From the NCBI RefSeq assembly GCF_013416325.1, contig NZ_JACCGK010000013.1:1-64000 (forward strand): a stretch of DNA of 64,000 nt. Direction: 5' to 3'. The stretch comes from Vreelandella sedimenti (GTDB taxonomy: Bacteria; Pseudomonadota; Gammaproteobacteria; Pseudomonadales; Halomonadaceae). Both the position numbers and the translations under genes were made by a program. The notes under the pieces are model-generated. The model made no database searches, was not told where the DNA came from, and worked only from the letters and a program-made list of their open reading frames with translations. Below are positions 26,980 to 35,548 of the stretch, piece after piece; within the stretch, counting starts at the first letter, position 1, and the number at the start of each line of letters is the position of its first letter.

Positions 26980-27008
26980 CCACCTATCCCCCCAGGGGGG
27001 ATAGGTGG
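26980..27008. promoter_or_regulatory. DmeR/RcnR-type operator before dmeF
   Basis: A perfect 29-bp palindrome centred on A at 26994: CCACCTATCCCCCC then GGGGGGATAGGTGG. RcnR/DmeR proteins recognise AT-flanked runs of six G or C, so this is the predicted repressor site. A shorter copy lies before dmeR at 28338. Confidence 0.8.
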
Positions 27009-27069
27009 CGTCGCAATGCTCGATAGTGCATACGCTGAATATGATCTTCTTTCCTTAGGTACGCCCGTC

Positions 27070-28047
27070 ATGCATCACCATCGCCTTGACCAATGGCAAC
27101 ACGATCATACGTTTGGCCAGAACCATAAACGCTCCGGTGAGTCCCGAACGCTCATTGTGGTTGGGCTGACCTTGGCCATGATGATTTGGGAAATCTCGGC
27201 TGGGGTGATCTACGGGTCAATGGCGCTGCTGGCCGACGGGTTGCACATGGGCTCTCACGCGGTGGCACTGGGCATTGCCGCCTTCGCGTATGCCTATGCC
27301 CGTAAGCATGCCATGAGTGACCGGTTCTCATTTGGCACCGGGAAGGTCAACGCGCTGGGCGGGTTTACTGGCGCGATACTGCTGGCCGTGTTCGCCCTGT
27401 ACATGGTGATAGAAAGCGTGGGCCGCTTTATTGAACCTGTTGAGATCTCGTTCAATGGCGCTATTTTTGTCGCGTTTATCGGTTTGGTGGTCAACGGTAT
27501 TTCTGCCTGGATATTAGGCGAGGCAGGCCATGACCACCATCATGGACACGGTCATGACCATGACCATGACCATGACCACAGCCATCATCATGATCATAAT
27601 CGTCGTGCTGCTTATCTACATGTACTGGCAGATGCATTGACGTCAGTGCTCGCGATTGTGGCGCTGCTGGCGGGTAAATATGCAGGTTGGGGTTGGATGG
27701 ATCCTGCCATGGGAATCGTGGGCGCTATCTTGGTCACCCGCTGGTCATGGCAATTGCTTAAAGAGACATCGACAGTACTGCTGGATCATCAGCATCAATC
27801 AATGGAAAACGCCATCAAGCAGGCTGTTGAGAACGATGATGCCCGTGTGAGTGATCTCCATGTGTGGTCGATTGGCCCCAATATTTATGCTGCTATCGTC
27901 TCCATCGTGGCCCATGAACCCGAGTCGCCCACGGCTTATAAACGCCACATCCAGGCCCATTGTTCTTCTCTCGTTCACATCACCGTTGAGATATTGCCCT
28001 GTCAGGAAGACCAAAGTACTGGCCTGGCGGTAGCTCCTCACAGATAA
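27070..28047 (+). CDS. dmeF: CDF cation efflux protein DmeF (Co/Ni)
   Basis: A 325-aa cation diffusion facilitator. The His-rich N terminus (MHHHRLDQWQHDH) is followed by six membrane helices with metal sites HMGSHA and HVLADALTS (HxxxD). A long His/Asp loop (HGHDHDHDHDHDHSHHHDH) lies between helices 4 and 5, and the C-terminal cytoplasmic domain contains DLHVWSIGP, the DmeF subgroup motif. It exports cobalt and nickel. The ATG at 27070 is preferred because an ATG at 27016 sits only seven bases from the operator. It converges on dmeR with a 10-base overlap. Confidence 0.9.
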   Translation: MHHHRLDQWQHDHTFGQNHKRSGESRTLIVVGLTLAMMIWEISAGVIYGSMALLADGLHMGSHAVALGIAAFAYAYARKHAMSDRFSFGTGKVNALGGFTGAILLAVFALYMVIESVGRFIEPVEISFNGAIFVAFIGLVVNGISAWILGEAGHDHHHGHGHDHDHDHDHSHHHDHNRRAAYLHVLADALTSVLAIVALLAGKYAGWGWMDPAMGIVGAILVTRWSWQLLKETSTVLLDHQHQSMENAIKQAVENDDARVSDLHVWSIGPNIYAAIVSIVAHEPESPTAYKRHIQAHCSSLVHITVEILPCQEDQSTGLAVAPHR

Positions 28048-28313
28048 CGCGCAATCGCTTTGAAATCGTCGACATGGTGTTGCTGTTCCGGTGAGAGCGG
28101 GCTAAGAGTGTCATCCAGACAGTGCTCAATATGGTCATGGATCAATACGCGCTTAGCCTGCTGGACAGCTTTCTCGACCGCGTGGAGCTGCTGCGCGATG
28201 TCGAGGCAGTGACGACCCTCTTCCATCATGTGCGTCACGCTCTGCAAATGGCCGCGAGCGCGATTGAGTCGCTTGATGATATCCGGATGCGACTGGTGGG
28301 TATGCGGTGTCAT
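28038..28313 (-). CDS. dmeR: Metal-sensing repressor DmeR (CsoR/RcnR family)
   Basis: A 91-aa all-helical repressor. The N-terminal His (residue 4), the core motif RLNRARGHLQSVTHMMEEGRHC with the metal-binding His and Cys, and LIHDHIEHCL match the RcnR/DmeR branch that senses Ni/Co rather than the copper branch. C-rich/G-rich operators stand before both its own gene (28338-28354) and dmeF (26980-27008), so it should repress both and release them upon metal binding. Confidence 0.9.
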   Translation of the reverse strand: MTPHTHQSHPDIIKRLNRARGHLQSVTHMMEEGRHCLDIAQQLHAVEKAVQQAKRVLIHDHIEHCLDDTLSPLSPEQQHHVDDFKAIARYL

Positions 28314-28337
28314 GTTCTTTTCCTTTTCATTGTTTCT

Positions 28338-28354
28338 ATCCCCCTAGGGGGGAT
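28338..28354. promoter_or_regulatory. Second DmeR operator, between dmeR and the His-rich gene
   Basis: ATCCCCCTAGGGGGGAT, with five C and six G around TA, repeats the core of the dmeF operator. It lies 25 bp before dmeR and could also control the plus-strand genes from 28442. Confidence 0.7.
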
Positions 28355-28441
28355 GTTAATCTATTGGTATCATGCTGCCAACGCTCGCGTTAAAGCAGCA
28401 TGTATTGTTCGAATGTCACTTTCACTCTGGTTGTTTTTTCC

Positions 28442-28807
28442 ATGCTCCATCGGCTTCGCCACCGTCTTGGCTATCTGATGTTTTTACTAGTTTTCTTGCC
28501 TAGCCTGGTCATTTCCAGCCTCGGCGAGGCACAAGCCCATGGGGCGGCGAGCATGGCGAGCGTTGCATCGCTTGACCACAAGAGTGATCTAAGCGGCCAT
28601 GGGCATACCCATGGCCACATGCATGAAGACGGTCGCCAGCTCCCTCATGAGAGCGGCAGTCACTTCCACGAACAAGCGGATCGGTTGGGGGCGAGCATTG
28701 CCCTGGCACCCAGCGTCCGTCATGCCCTGCGGCTAGGCGAACGACGCGCTTTTCCCCTGCGTCGTGTCTACCGCTTGGAGCGGCCTCCACGGCCAGTCGT
28801 CGCTTGA
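28442..28807 (+). CDS. Exported histidine-rich protein of metal-resistance cluster
   Basis: A 121-aa protein. The signal-peptide-like N terminus (RLGYLMFLLVFLPSLVISSLG) is followed by a His-rich stretch (SGHGHTHGHMHEDG, then HESGSHFHEQ) and a basic tail. Likely a periplasmic or membrane-tethered metal-binding protein that co-operates with the HupE-like protein downstream. The start is uncertain: there is no good Shine-Dalgarno at 28442, and an upstream in-frame start at 28400 exists. No named family recognised. Confidence 0.6.
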   Translation: MLHRLRHRLGYLMFLLVFLPSLVISSLGEAQAHGAASMASVASLDHKSDLSGHGHTHGHMHEDGRQLPHESGSHFHEQADRLGASIALAPSVRHALRLGERRAFPLRRVYRLERPPRPVVA

Positions 28808-28862
28808 TGACTGGGGCCATCCATCCGATGGCCAAGACTAATGACAGACCCGTGGAGGTTGC

Positions 28863-29597
28863 ATGTTTCCATCCCAAGTAAGGGGTGCGCTCGGCTTGCC
28901 TATGATGGCCCGACGCCACGCCTTAGCCTTTCTAACCCTGCTGTTAATGCTACTGGGCGCCAGTGGTGAGGTACTTGCTCACGCAGTTGCTGAAGGTGAC
29001 AAGGGCTATATCCAAGAGATCTATGGCGTTCATCTGATCTCGTTTATGTATCTCGGTGCCAAGCACATGGTAACGGGGTATGACCACATTCTGTTTTTGC
29101 TAGGGGTTATCTTTTTCCTCTACCGAATGCAGCATATCGCTATTTACGTCAGCCTCTTTGCCATCGGTCACTCGACGACCATGCTGTTAGGGGTGTACTT
29201 CAATATCGGCATCAATAGCTATCTGATCGACGCCATCATCGGACTCTCCGTTGTCTACAAGGCGCTCGATAACATCGGTGCGTATCAGCGCTGGTTCGGC
29301 TTTCAGCCCAACACCAAGGTCGCCACGTTGGTGTTCGGTCTGTTTCATGGCTTTGGCCTGTCGAGCAAGATCATTGAGTACGATATCTCGTCCGATGGTC
29401 TCGTCCCTAACCTCCTGGCATTCAACGTAGGCGTAGAGATCGGCCAGTTACTGGCATTGAGCGCCATTCTCATTGTGATGGGCTTCTGGCGACGCACGAC
29501 GGGCTTCTTACGCCACGCGTATACCGCCAACGTCGCCATGATGTGTGCTGGTTTTATGCTGGTGGGTTATCAACTGACCGGCTATTTCATTGCCTAA
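28863..29597 (+). CDS. HupE/UreJ family membrane protein
   Basis: A 244-aa integral membrane protein. After a hydrophobic N-terminal signal it shows the HupE_UreJ_2 pattern: LGAKHMVTGYDHILFLLGVIFF (His and Asp in a helix), AIGHSTTMLLG, LFHGFGLSS and NVGVEIGQL. HupE/UreJ proteins are nickel or cobalt permeases or accessory proteins. Here, beside DmeRF, a role in handling these metals is likely. GGAGG precedes the ATG. The next gene starts 15 bases after its stop, forming an operon. Confidence 0.85.
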   Translation: MFPSQVRGALGLPMMARRHALAFLTLLLMLLGASGEVLAHAVAEGDKGYIQEIYGVHLISFMYLGAKHMVTGYDHILFLLGVIFFLYRMQHIAIYVSLFAIGHSTTMLLGVYFNIGINSYLIDAIIGLSVVYKALDNIGAYQRWFGFQPNTKVATLVFGLFHGFGLSSKIIEYDISSDGLVPNLLAFNVGVEIGQLLALSAILIVMGFWRRTTGFLRHAYTANVAMMCAGFMLVGYQLTGYFIA

Positions 29598-29612
29598 TTG
29601 AGGGAGTCCCTA

Positions 29613-30383
29613 ATGTATAACACTGATCTTCCAACCCGTGCCGAACTGCCGTCAACGGGTAAGTTACTTCGCTCTACGTTGATGGCAGTCGTCATTGCCG
29701 TCGCTTTGCTGATCACCGTAGTGCTGCCTGCTGAGTATGCCATTGACCCTACCGGCGCTGGACGCTTGTTGGGGCTGACTGAGATGGGAGAAATCAAAAC
29801 CCAGCTGGCTGAGGAAGCCGAGCTTGACCAGGCTAATGACGAGGCCGCTGCCATGCAGGCATCACAAAGCAGCACACCCCAAGAATCAGCAAGTGATAAC
29901 CAGCCCACGGCTGCAAATACTGCTGCTCAACAGGCTTCTGACGTAGAGCCGGAGCAAGTAGCCTCCTCGGTACCTGACCAAGAGATGGTGCAGCCCGAGG
30001 CTAGCGTAGCGCTTGCTGACGCTTTGGCCGCTGGGGAGGTAGCCTCCCAGGCAACTGAAGAAGCTGCCACATGGGGCGATGAAGTGAGCTTCACCCTCAC
30101 ACCGGGCGAGGGTACCGAGTATAAGCTAACCATGGAAGAAGGCGCTGTTGCGACATTCGCTTGGGCGTCCGACGGCGGGCCACTTAATTTTGACACGCAC
30201 GGCGATGGCAATGGGAACTCCATCAGCTACGAGAAGGGGCGTGGAGTTCCCGAAGATGAGGGAGAGCTGGAAGCTGCTTTCACCGGCAATCACGGCTGGT
30301 TCTTCCGTAACCGCAATGACAACGACGTGACCGTGGTCTTGCGTGTTGGAGGGGACTATGGGGAGCTGAATAAGGTTCTCTAA
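29613..30383 (+). CDS. Transmembrane anchor protein of metal-resistance cluster
   Basis: A 256-aa protein with one membrane helix (STLMAVVIAVALLITVVLP at about 19-37) followed by EYAIDPTGAGRLLGLTEMGE. This is the hallmark of small transmembrane anchor proteins found next to HupE-like and CDF genes. A low-complexity acidic Ala/Glu/Gln linker (about 65-150) leads to a C-terminal domain rich in Gly, Asp and aromatic residues (FTLTPGEGTEYKLTMEEG, NHGWFFRNRNDND). The periplasmic domain's role is unknown. GGAG precedes the ATG at 29613. A strong terminator follows. Confidence 0.75.
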   Translation: MYNTDLPTRAELPSTGKLLRSTLMAVVIAVALLITVVLPAEYAIDPTGAGRLLGLTEMGEIKTQLAEEAELDQANDEAAAMQASQSSTPQESASDNQPTAANTAAQQASDVEPEQVASSVPDQEMVQPEASVALADALAAGEVASQATEEAATWGDEVSFTLTPGEGTEYKLTMEEGAVATFAWASDGGPLNFDTHGDGNGNSISYEKGRGVPEDEGELEAAFTGNHGWFFRNRNDNDVTVVLRVGGDYGELNKVL

Positions 30384-30390
30384 GGTAGTG

Positions 30391-30424
30391 GCCCCTAGCG
30401 CTCTCCTGAGCGTTAGGGGCTTTT
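30391..30424 (+). terminator. Rho-independent terminator after the metal cluster
   Basis: GCCCCTAGCGCTC and GAGCGTTAGGGGC pair with one mismatch around a TCCT loop, followed by TTTT. It ends the HupE/anchor operon. Confidence 0.85.
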
Positions 30425-30645
30425 GCCATCAGCGTCGCTACATTGATGGGAAACCGTTTACAGAATTAGATGAGATAGTGATCGGTGGGTTATCTGATTT
30501 AATATAATATTTCGGCATATATGCGAAATATCTGAAAGTCTTCTATTGGCCGATAGCTGAAGTGCCCAGCATCTCACTCACCCCTGAGGTGCACAAAACT
30601 GGTAAGGTTAAGTGCTATCCCGTGGCTGCTTCCTAAGGATTTGGC

Positions 30646-32355
30646 ATGGCGAATAACCATCCATTCATAGCGTCAATGCGTTTCTACGACGACCACGCTC
30701 ATCGATTGTTTGACCAGTACCAGTCGCTGGGCTTTGAACATGCCCATGGTGAATGGCTGCATCAACTTCCTGAGCAGGCAGGTTTAGCACTAGATATTGG
30801 CGCTGGAAGCGGGCGCGATGCTAAGGCACTTGCGGAGCGGGGTTGGCAGGTGATGGCGGTAGAGCCAGCGGTAAAGCTGAGAACGCTAGGGCAAAGGCAT
30901 ACGCACGAACGGGATGTCAGTTGGATTGACGATACTTTGCCTGCCTTAAATTGCGTCCGCCAGCTTTCACAGCGCTTTCAACTAATTCTGGTATCAGCGG
31001 TATGGATGCATTTATCCCCTATTGAACAGCAACGTGCTTTGCGTGTGATTTGTTCACTATTGGCGCCCGGTGGACTTCTGGTGATTACCTGCCGCGAAGG
31101 CCCGAATAGCGATGAACGTCAGTTTCAACCGGTTAACGTGGCTGAATTAGATAGCTGGGCACAAGACTTGGCATTGCTGCCAATGCAGGCAAGCTTGAAT
31201 AGCGATCAACTTGGCCGCAAAGCTGTTGCCTGGCATTTGCGAGTTTTTAAATTGCCTGATGATGGCACCGGTGCCCTGCCCTCTCTTCGCCATATTATCG
31301 TCAACGACGACAAGGCATCTTCTTATAAACTTGGATTACTTCGCACGTTGACGCGCTTAGCTGACAGTGCACCAGGAATTGTGATCTCACGCACAGAAGA
31401 GTGGGTTACGGTACCACTAGGTGCGGTAGGCCTTTTTTGGCTTAAGCTTTACCGTCCTTTGTTAATAGAACATCAATTACGTCAAGCACCCGGCATTAAA
31501 GGCTACGGGTTTGCTAAAGACGACTTTTATCGTCTTAAGCAGGTCTCCCCCCACGATTTGCGTATTGGGTCACCTTTTTACGATCCTAACGCCGCTGCCA
31601 CGGTTATGCGCGCCATTCGTGATGCTTGTCAGACGATTCTCAAGATGCCTGCCCACTTTACTACCTGGCCCGGCAGCCTTCGCCCCATGTTTGACGGTAG
31701 TTATCAAGGGATACGTATTCGCGAGCAGGCCGTTCGACTCGATAGCGCTACGCTGGCTTCTTTTGGAAAATTTCGTATTCCTACCTCGCTGTGGGACTCG
31801 ATGAGCCGCTATGCCTGCTGGCTGGAGCCAGCGATAGTGCATGAGTGGGTGCAACTTATGCAGCGCTACGACGCGTCTTACGATATCGGCAAACTACATC
31901 AAGCCTTACAGTGGCAGGAAAGTCGCCGGAATACACAGCAGGTTCGCCAACTGGTGAGTCAGCGCCTGAAAGACCCCTCGCCGCTTCCCTGTGTTTGGTC
32001 CCAGAAAGATTTACACCGTTGGACTTATGCAGTAGATCATTGCTTTCCTTGGTCGCGTTGGAACAATAACGATCTGTGGAATTTGTTACCTGCCACTGAA
32101 AAAGCCAATCATGCAAAGTCCGATCTCTTGCCTTCCGCGGGAGTTATGCAGAAAGCCAAGCAAGATATTTTGCACTGGTGGCACTACCTAGACGATGACA
32201 AGATAGTTCGTCAGCAGTTTCGTGACGAAGCTGCCGTTGCGCTTCCTCTTGCCACCTCATCTGCCACTCTGGATATGCTGTTTGATAGCGCTCTACTGCA
32301 ACGCCAACGATTAAAGGCCAATCAGCAGCTAGCTGAGTGGATGGGCATTGCCTAA
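30646..32355 (+). CDS. SAM methyltransferase-HNH nuclease fusion protein
   Basis: A 569-aa protein. Residues about 45-195 form a class I SAM methyltransferase (motif I DIGAGSGRDAKAL at 50-62, acidic motif II VEP, LLAPGGLLVIT). A middle region of about 250 residues follows with no recognised domain. Residues about 460-500 carry an HNH-type nuclease pattern: VDHCFPWSRWNNNDLWNLLP, then NHAKSDLLP (D-H, N, N-x-x-K). Having a methylating and a cutting domain in one chain suggests DNA modification or defence. No partner gene. It is placed at the end of an island against a tRNA gene. Confidence 0.7.
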   Translation: MANNHPFIASMRFYDDHAHRLFDQYQSLGFEHAHGEWLHQLPEQAGLALDIGAGSGRDAKALAERGWQVMAVEPAVKLRTLGQRHTHERDVSWIDDTLPALNCVRQLSQRFQLILVSAVWMHLSPIEQQRALRVICSLLAPGGLLVITCREGPNSDERQFQPVNVAELDSWAQDLALLPMQASLNSDQLGRKAVAWHLRVFKLPDDGTGALPSLRHIIVNDDKASSYKLGLLRTLTRLADSAPGIVISRTEEWVTVPLGAVGLFWLKLYRPLLIEHQLRQAPGIKGYGFAKDDFYRLKQVSPHDLRIGSPFYDPNAAATVMRAIRDACQTILKMPAHFTTWPGSLRPMFDGSYQGIRIREQAVRLDSATLASFGKFRIPTSLWDSMSRYACWLEPAIVHEWVQLMQRYDASYDIGKLHQALQWQESRRNTQQVRQLVSQRLKDPSPLPCVWSQKDLHRWTYAVDHCFPWSRWNNNDLWNLLPATEKANHAKSDLLPSAGVMQKAKQDILHWWHYLDDDKIVRQQFRDEAAVALPLATSSATLDMLFDSALLQRQRLKANQQLAEWMGIA

Positions 32356-32365
32356 TAATTATGGA

Positions 32366-32469
32366 GTGCCCATCATTGTGCCCTTGAAAGGCCGAAAGTC
32401 ATTCATAAAAGATAAGCTTAATTGTGAGGACTGAACATAGCGGGCACAAGATGGGCACCATTTGGGCAC
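32366..32469. repeat. Phased GGGCAC repeats at tRNA 3' side (integrase arm-site-like)
   Basis: GTGCCC occurs at 32366 and 32378, and its reverse complement GGGCAC at 32442, 32453 and 32464. The latter three are exactly 11 bases apart, one helical turn. They lie just outside the 3' end of tRNA-Arg, as integrase arm-binding sites do at islands inserted in tRNA genes. Confidence 0.6.
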
Positions 32470-32475
32470 ACACAC

Positions 32476-32508
32476 AAAAAAAGGGCCTACGCGTTAACGT
32501 AAGCCCTT
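32476..32508 (-). terminator. Terminator of tRNA-Arg transcript
   Basis: On the minus strand AAGGGCTTACG and CGTAGGCCCTT form a stem (one mismatch) followed by a run of seven T, directly after the tRNA. Confidence 0.85.
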
Positions 32509-32515
32509 GAAATTA

Positions 32516-32592
32516 TGGCGCGCCCGGCAGGATTTGAACCTGCGACCCTCGGCTTCGGAGGCCGATACTCTATCCAACTGAGCTACGGGCGC
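32516..32592 (-). tRNA. tRNA-Arg (anticodon CCG)
   Basis: A 77-nt gene including an encoded CCA. Acceptor GCGCCCG pairs with CGGGCGC, discriminator G. The D arm contains AGCTCAGTTGGATAGAG, the anticodon stem TCGGC/GCCGA encloses the loop CTCCGAA, and the T arm contains GGTTCGAATCC. It decodes CGG. It is a typical integration target, and foreign DNA adjoins it on both sides. Confidence 0.97.
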
Positions 32593-32604
32593 TTGTGGGT
32601 GTGT

Positions 32605-32633
32605 ATCGTAACTGTGCAGGGGCGCTGTGTCCA
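32605..32633 (-). promoter_or_regulatory. Promoter of tRNA-Arg
   Basis: On the minus strand TGGACA (-35, 32628-32633) and TACGAT (-10, 32605-32610) are separated by exactly 17 bases, about 12 bases before the tRNA. Confidence 0.65.
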
Positions 32634-32781
32634 GCCGCATGGCGCTTGAGGACCTTTAGTCAATTGACCGTTTTCCCTGGTGTGGTGCATGCTTTGGGAG
32701 CACTTCTGCACCTTAGTCCATTGGGAACACAATAATATGATTCCCACTTGCCAAAGTGATACATGCTGTTAGAGTCTAAAC

Positions 32782-33939
32782 ATGGACCTCTTCTTCAGCA
32801 ACAGCAAGTTCAAACTCAACGGCTTAAGCTACACAGGCTTTCCAATCCTTATTTCCGACGAGGGGAGGGTTGTTGAAGAAGCGCTGGACTTTTGTATAGC
32901 GCACCTGATCAAGCGTGGCAGGGTTCAATCTAGGAAGTCGTGGATAACCTACGGGAAAGCGTTATATCAGTTCTTTGGCTGGTGTGAGGTAAATGACATT
33001 GACTGGCGTGATGTGGGCAATGATCGAGAAGCTACGATACTGGCGGAGTTCCGGGACTGGAACCTAAGACCCGAGGGTGGAAGCCTTGCCGCCGCAACTG
33101 TGAATGCCCGGCTAAGACTTCTCTGCGCATTCTATCGGTATGCCGCCAACTGTGGATGGGTGACGGCTGTTCCGTATGCCATGGAAACGGTTACGGTGAG
33201 GCAACCGAAAGGTTTCCTGGCCCACGTCGATGCGAGTAGTGGGAAGCATACCGCTCCAGACATCATGCTTAAGACGCCACGAACCGTAATTCGGGTGCTG
33301 AGCAAGCATCAGTCAGTTGATCTCCTAAGTGTTATCACCAACCCAACGCACAAACTGATCGTCCGATTAGCGCTCACGACAGGGCTTCGCCGTGAGGAGC
33401 TGGCAACGTTTCCGCTGAAGTACGTAATCAATCCGGCGACTTACACCAAGCACCGTTCATTCATCCGAGTAAATCTTGATCCTCGTGACATGACTATAAA
33501 GGGCAATCAGCCCAGAGGGGTCGATGTACCCCGCACTGTCATGGAAGCTCTCTGGCAATACGTTCTGGATCGTCGCCATCAGCATGAAAGCATTTCGGGC
33601 CAGCACCAGTCCGCTTTGTTCTTGACGGAATCCGGCCAACCCTACGCGAACGACGGGGCAGCCTTTCTGGGCATTGTAAAGAAGGCTGGGACTGATGCTG
33701 GAATTCCTTACATCAACGTACATATTCTGCGCCATACCTACGCCACACACACGCTGTACGCAATGATGCAATCTAAGGCCCAGACCCATGCCTTGCTGTA
33801 CGTGCGCGACCGCTTGGGCCATGCCTCGGTCACAACCACCGAAAAATACCTGCACTGTCTCTCAGAGCTTGAGGATGCGCTGATGAGCAACTACCAAAGC
33901 GAAATCGATCTGATCAGTAGAGAAATTGTCGATGCCTAG
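32782..33939 (+). CDS. Tyrosine recombinase, TnpA-like (Tn554-type element)
   Basis: A 385-aa site-specific recombinase with a complete active site: Arg in LTTGLRREELATF at about 206, HILRHTYATH at about 315-324, RLGHASVTTTEKY with the His at about 352 and the Tyr at about 360. The N-terminal core-binding domain (YGKALYQFFGWCEVNDID) is present. It is the first of three overlapping recombinase genes; the next ATG lies inside its last codons (ATGCCTAG). Tn554-family transposons use such TnpA/TnpB pairs plus TnpC. Confidence 0.88.
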   Translation: MDLFFSNSKFKLNGLSYTGFPILISDEGRVVEEALDFCIAHLIKRGRVQSRKSWITYGKALYQFFGWCEVNDIDWRDVGNDREATILAEFRDWNLRPEGGSLAAATVNARLRLLCAFYRYAANCGWVTAVPYAMETVTVRQPKGFLAHVDASSGKHTAPDIMLKTPRTVIRVLSKHQSVDLLSVITNPTHKLIVRLALTTGLRREELATFPLKYVINPATYTKHRSFIRVNLDPRDMTIKGNQPRGVDVPRTVMEALWQYVLDRRHQHESISGQHQSALFLTESGQPYANDGAAFLGIVKKAGTDAGIPYINVHILRHTYATHTLYAMMQSKAQTHALLYVRDRLGHASVTTTEKYLHCLSELEDALMSNYQSEIDLISREIVDA

Positions 33940-35548
33940 AAAAAAACTTCATTCAACAGCCTCACGCCCTGGCAAAGCCGCCAGTGACGCAACGCTGGAT
34001 CTCACGAGCCTGCCTCCAACCAAGATGGCTGTGTATTTGCCCGAGCATGCGGGTAGTTTACGCAACCTAAATTTCGCCAAGCACTACGGGAACAGCTGCG
34101 ATGCTGTGGTCTATGCCACACAACGGGCATTGGAGTACATGGCCAGGGATTGCGCCGAAAGCGGCGGGAAAACACTTAGCGCGAGTACTATCACCAGCTA
34201 TTACCAAAACGGGCTGGCAGCTTTTCTGCCGTTTTGTGCAACGATGGCCTCCGCGCTGGGACGCAAGCTGCGACTGGATGATATTGACCGGCAGTTTATC
34301 GACCACTTCATTGCTCATTTGCGTCAATCGCAGGCCATCTTCGCGACCCAAAAATCTCGATACCAGGCCGCTAAGTCGGTATTGGTCGCGATGGAGCAAT
34401 CAGGCTGGATTGCCAAAGACATTTTCCCACGCAATCCCTTTCCGAATTCCAACCGATCAATGAAGGGTCAGTCCCCCCTGAGTGAACCAGAGCGCCGCAG
34501 CGCTATGCAGGCGCTGAAAGCTGATATGAGGACAATCATCAAAAAAAGTGGGCCGCTAACCTCTGATGAACTTGTCGTCTGTCTGCTGGCCATTGCTGCG
34601 CGAACGGGTATCAACCCCACCCCCGCACAGGAACTCCTAATCGACTGTCTTCAACCTCATCCCATCAAGGCTGACCGATACGTGCTAGTCAGCTTCAAGC
34701 GTCGTGGCAACGCTACGCACATCCAGAGCCTGCGCCGTGCAGCTGACGTTACATCAATGGTTTCAGCGCTCCCTGATGTGGCCCGCATCATTGATCTCGT
34801 GCGCGATCGCAATGCCGCACAACGACAAGCGAGTAACTACCCGGGGTTGCTGTTTGTCTACGAGAGTAGATCCGTTAAAAGCGCCGGAGAAATGAGCCGT
34901 CTGACACGCTCCACTCTCACCTACGGCATTAAGGCATTTCTTGACCGACATCAGATAACCGATGCCGACGGCAAGCCTCTGAAGCTCAACTTCATGCGTC
35001 TTCGCAAGACGTTTGAGAACCGGCTATTCACCCTTTCCGGCCAGGATCCGTTCCTGACCGCAAGACTTGGCGGCCACACCCCAAAGGTGTCCAACAACCA
35101 TTATCTGGAGGCCCCGGAAAGCGCCGAAAAAGACTGGCGTCTCATGGGTGAGGCCCGGACCGAAGAACTGCTGAACCATAGCAAGGTCGAGGCCCTGCCA
35201 GCGGAAAACACGCCGGTAGCCCGTTGTCGGGACACCCTGAACGGTGAGCGTGCGCCCAAAAATGGCGAGCACTGCCAAAAGTTTCTTACTTGCTTTCGCT
35301 GCCGGTCATTCGTTGTGACGGGTGATGATCTGTACCGTGTCTTCAGCCTCTACTGGGTGCTGATCCAGATGCGTCAAAAAATGGGGGCCAGCGCGTGGAA
35401 ACGAGTTTACGGCCACATCATCAGGATCATCGACCAGGAGATCACTCCTCAATTTGATGCCGAACTGGTGAGCATTCAAAGGCAGCGGTCGAAGGTCGAT
35501 CCGCACCCCTTTTGGCGCGATCCAGAACGGCTGGAGGGCTTAGCGTGA
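33932..35548 (+). CDS. Second tyrosine-recombinase-like protein of the Tn554-type cluster
   Basis: A 538-aa protein related to tyrosine recombinases but with a degraded active site. The box I segment reads ARTGINPTPAQELL, without the Arg-x-x-Glu pattern. Box II reads NFMRLRKTFENRLF, where the His is replaced. RLGGHTPKVSNNHYLEA keeps His and Tyr. A Cys-rich tail (HCQKFLTCFRCRSF) may bind zinc. It overlaps both neighbours. It probably acts as a structural partner rather than a strand-cutting enzyme. A TTG start six bases earlier is possible. Confidence 0.75.
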   Translation: MPRKKLHSTASRPGKAASDATLDLTSLPPTKMAVYLPEHAGSLRNLNFAKHYGNSCDAVVYATQRALEYMARDCAESGGKTLSASTITSYYQNGLAAFLPFCATMASALGRKLRLDDIDRQFIDHFIAHLRQSQAIFATQKSRYQAAKSVLVAMEQSGWIAKDIFPRNPFPNSNRSMKGQSPLSEPERRSAMQALKADMRTIIKKSGPLTSDELVVCLLAIAARTGINPTPAQELLIDCLQPHPIKADRYVLVSFKRRGNATHIQSLRRAADVTSMVSALPDVARIIDLVRDRNAAQRQASNYPGLLFVYESRSVKSAGEMSRLTRSTLTYGIKAFLDRHQITDADGKPLKLNFMRLRKTFENRLFTLSGQDPFLTARLGGHTPKVSNNHYLEAPESAEKDWRLMGEARTEELLNHSKVEALPAENTPVARCRDTLNGERAPKNGEHCQKFLTCFRCRSFVVTGDDLYRVFSLYWVLIQMRQKMGASAWKRVYGHIIRIIDQEITPQFDAELVSIQRQRSKVDPHPFWRDPERLEGLA

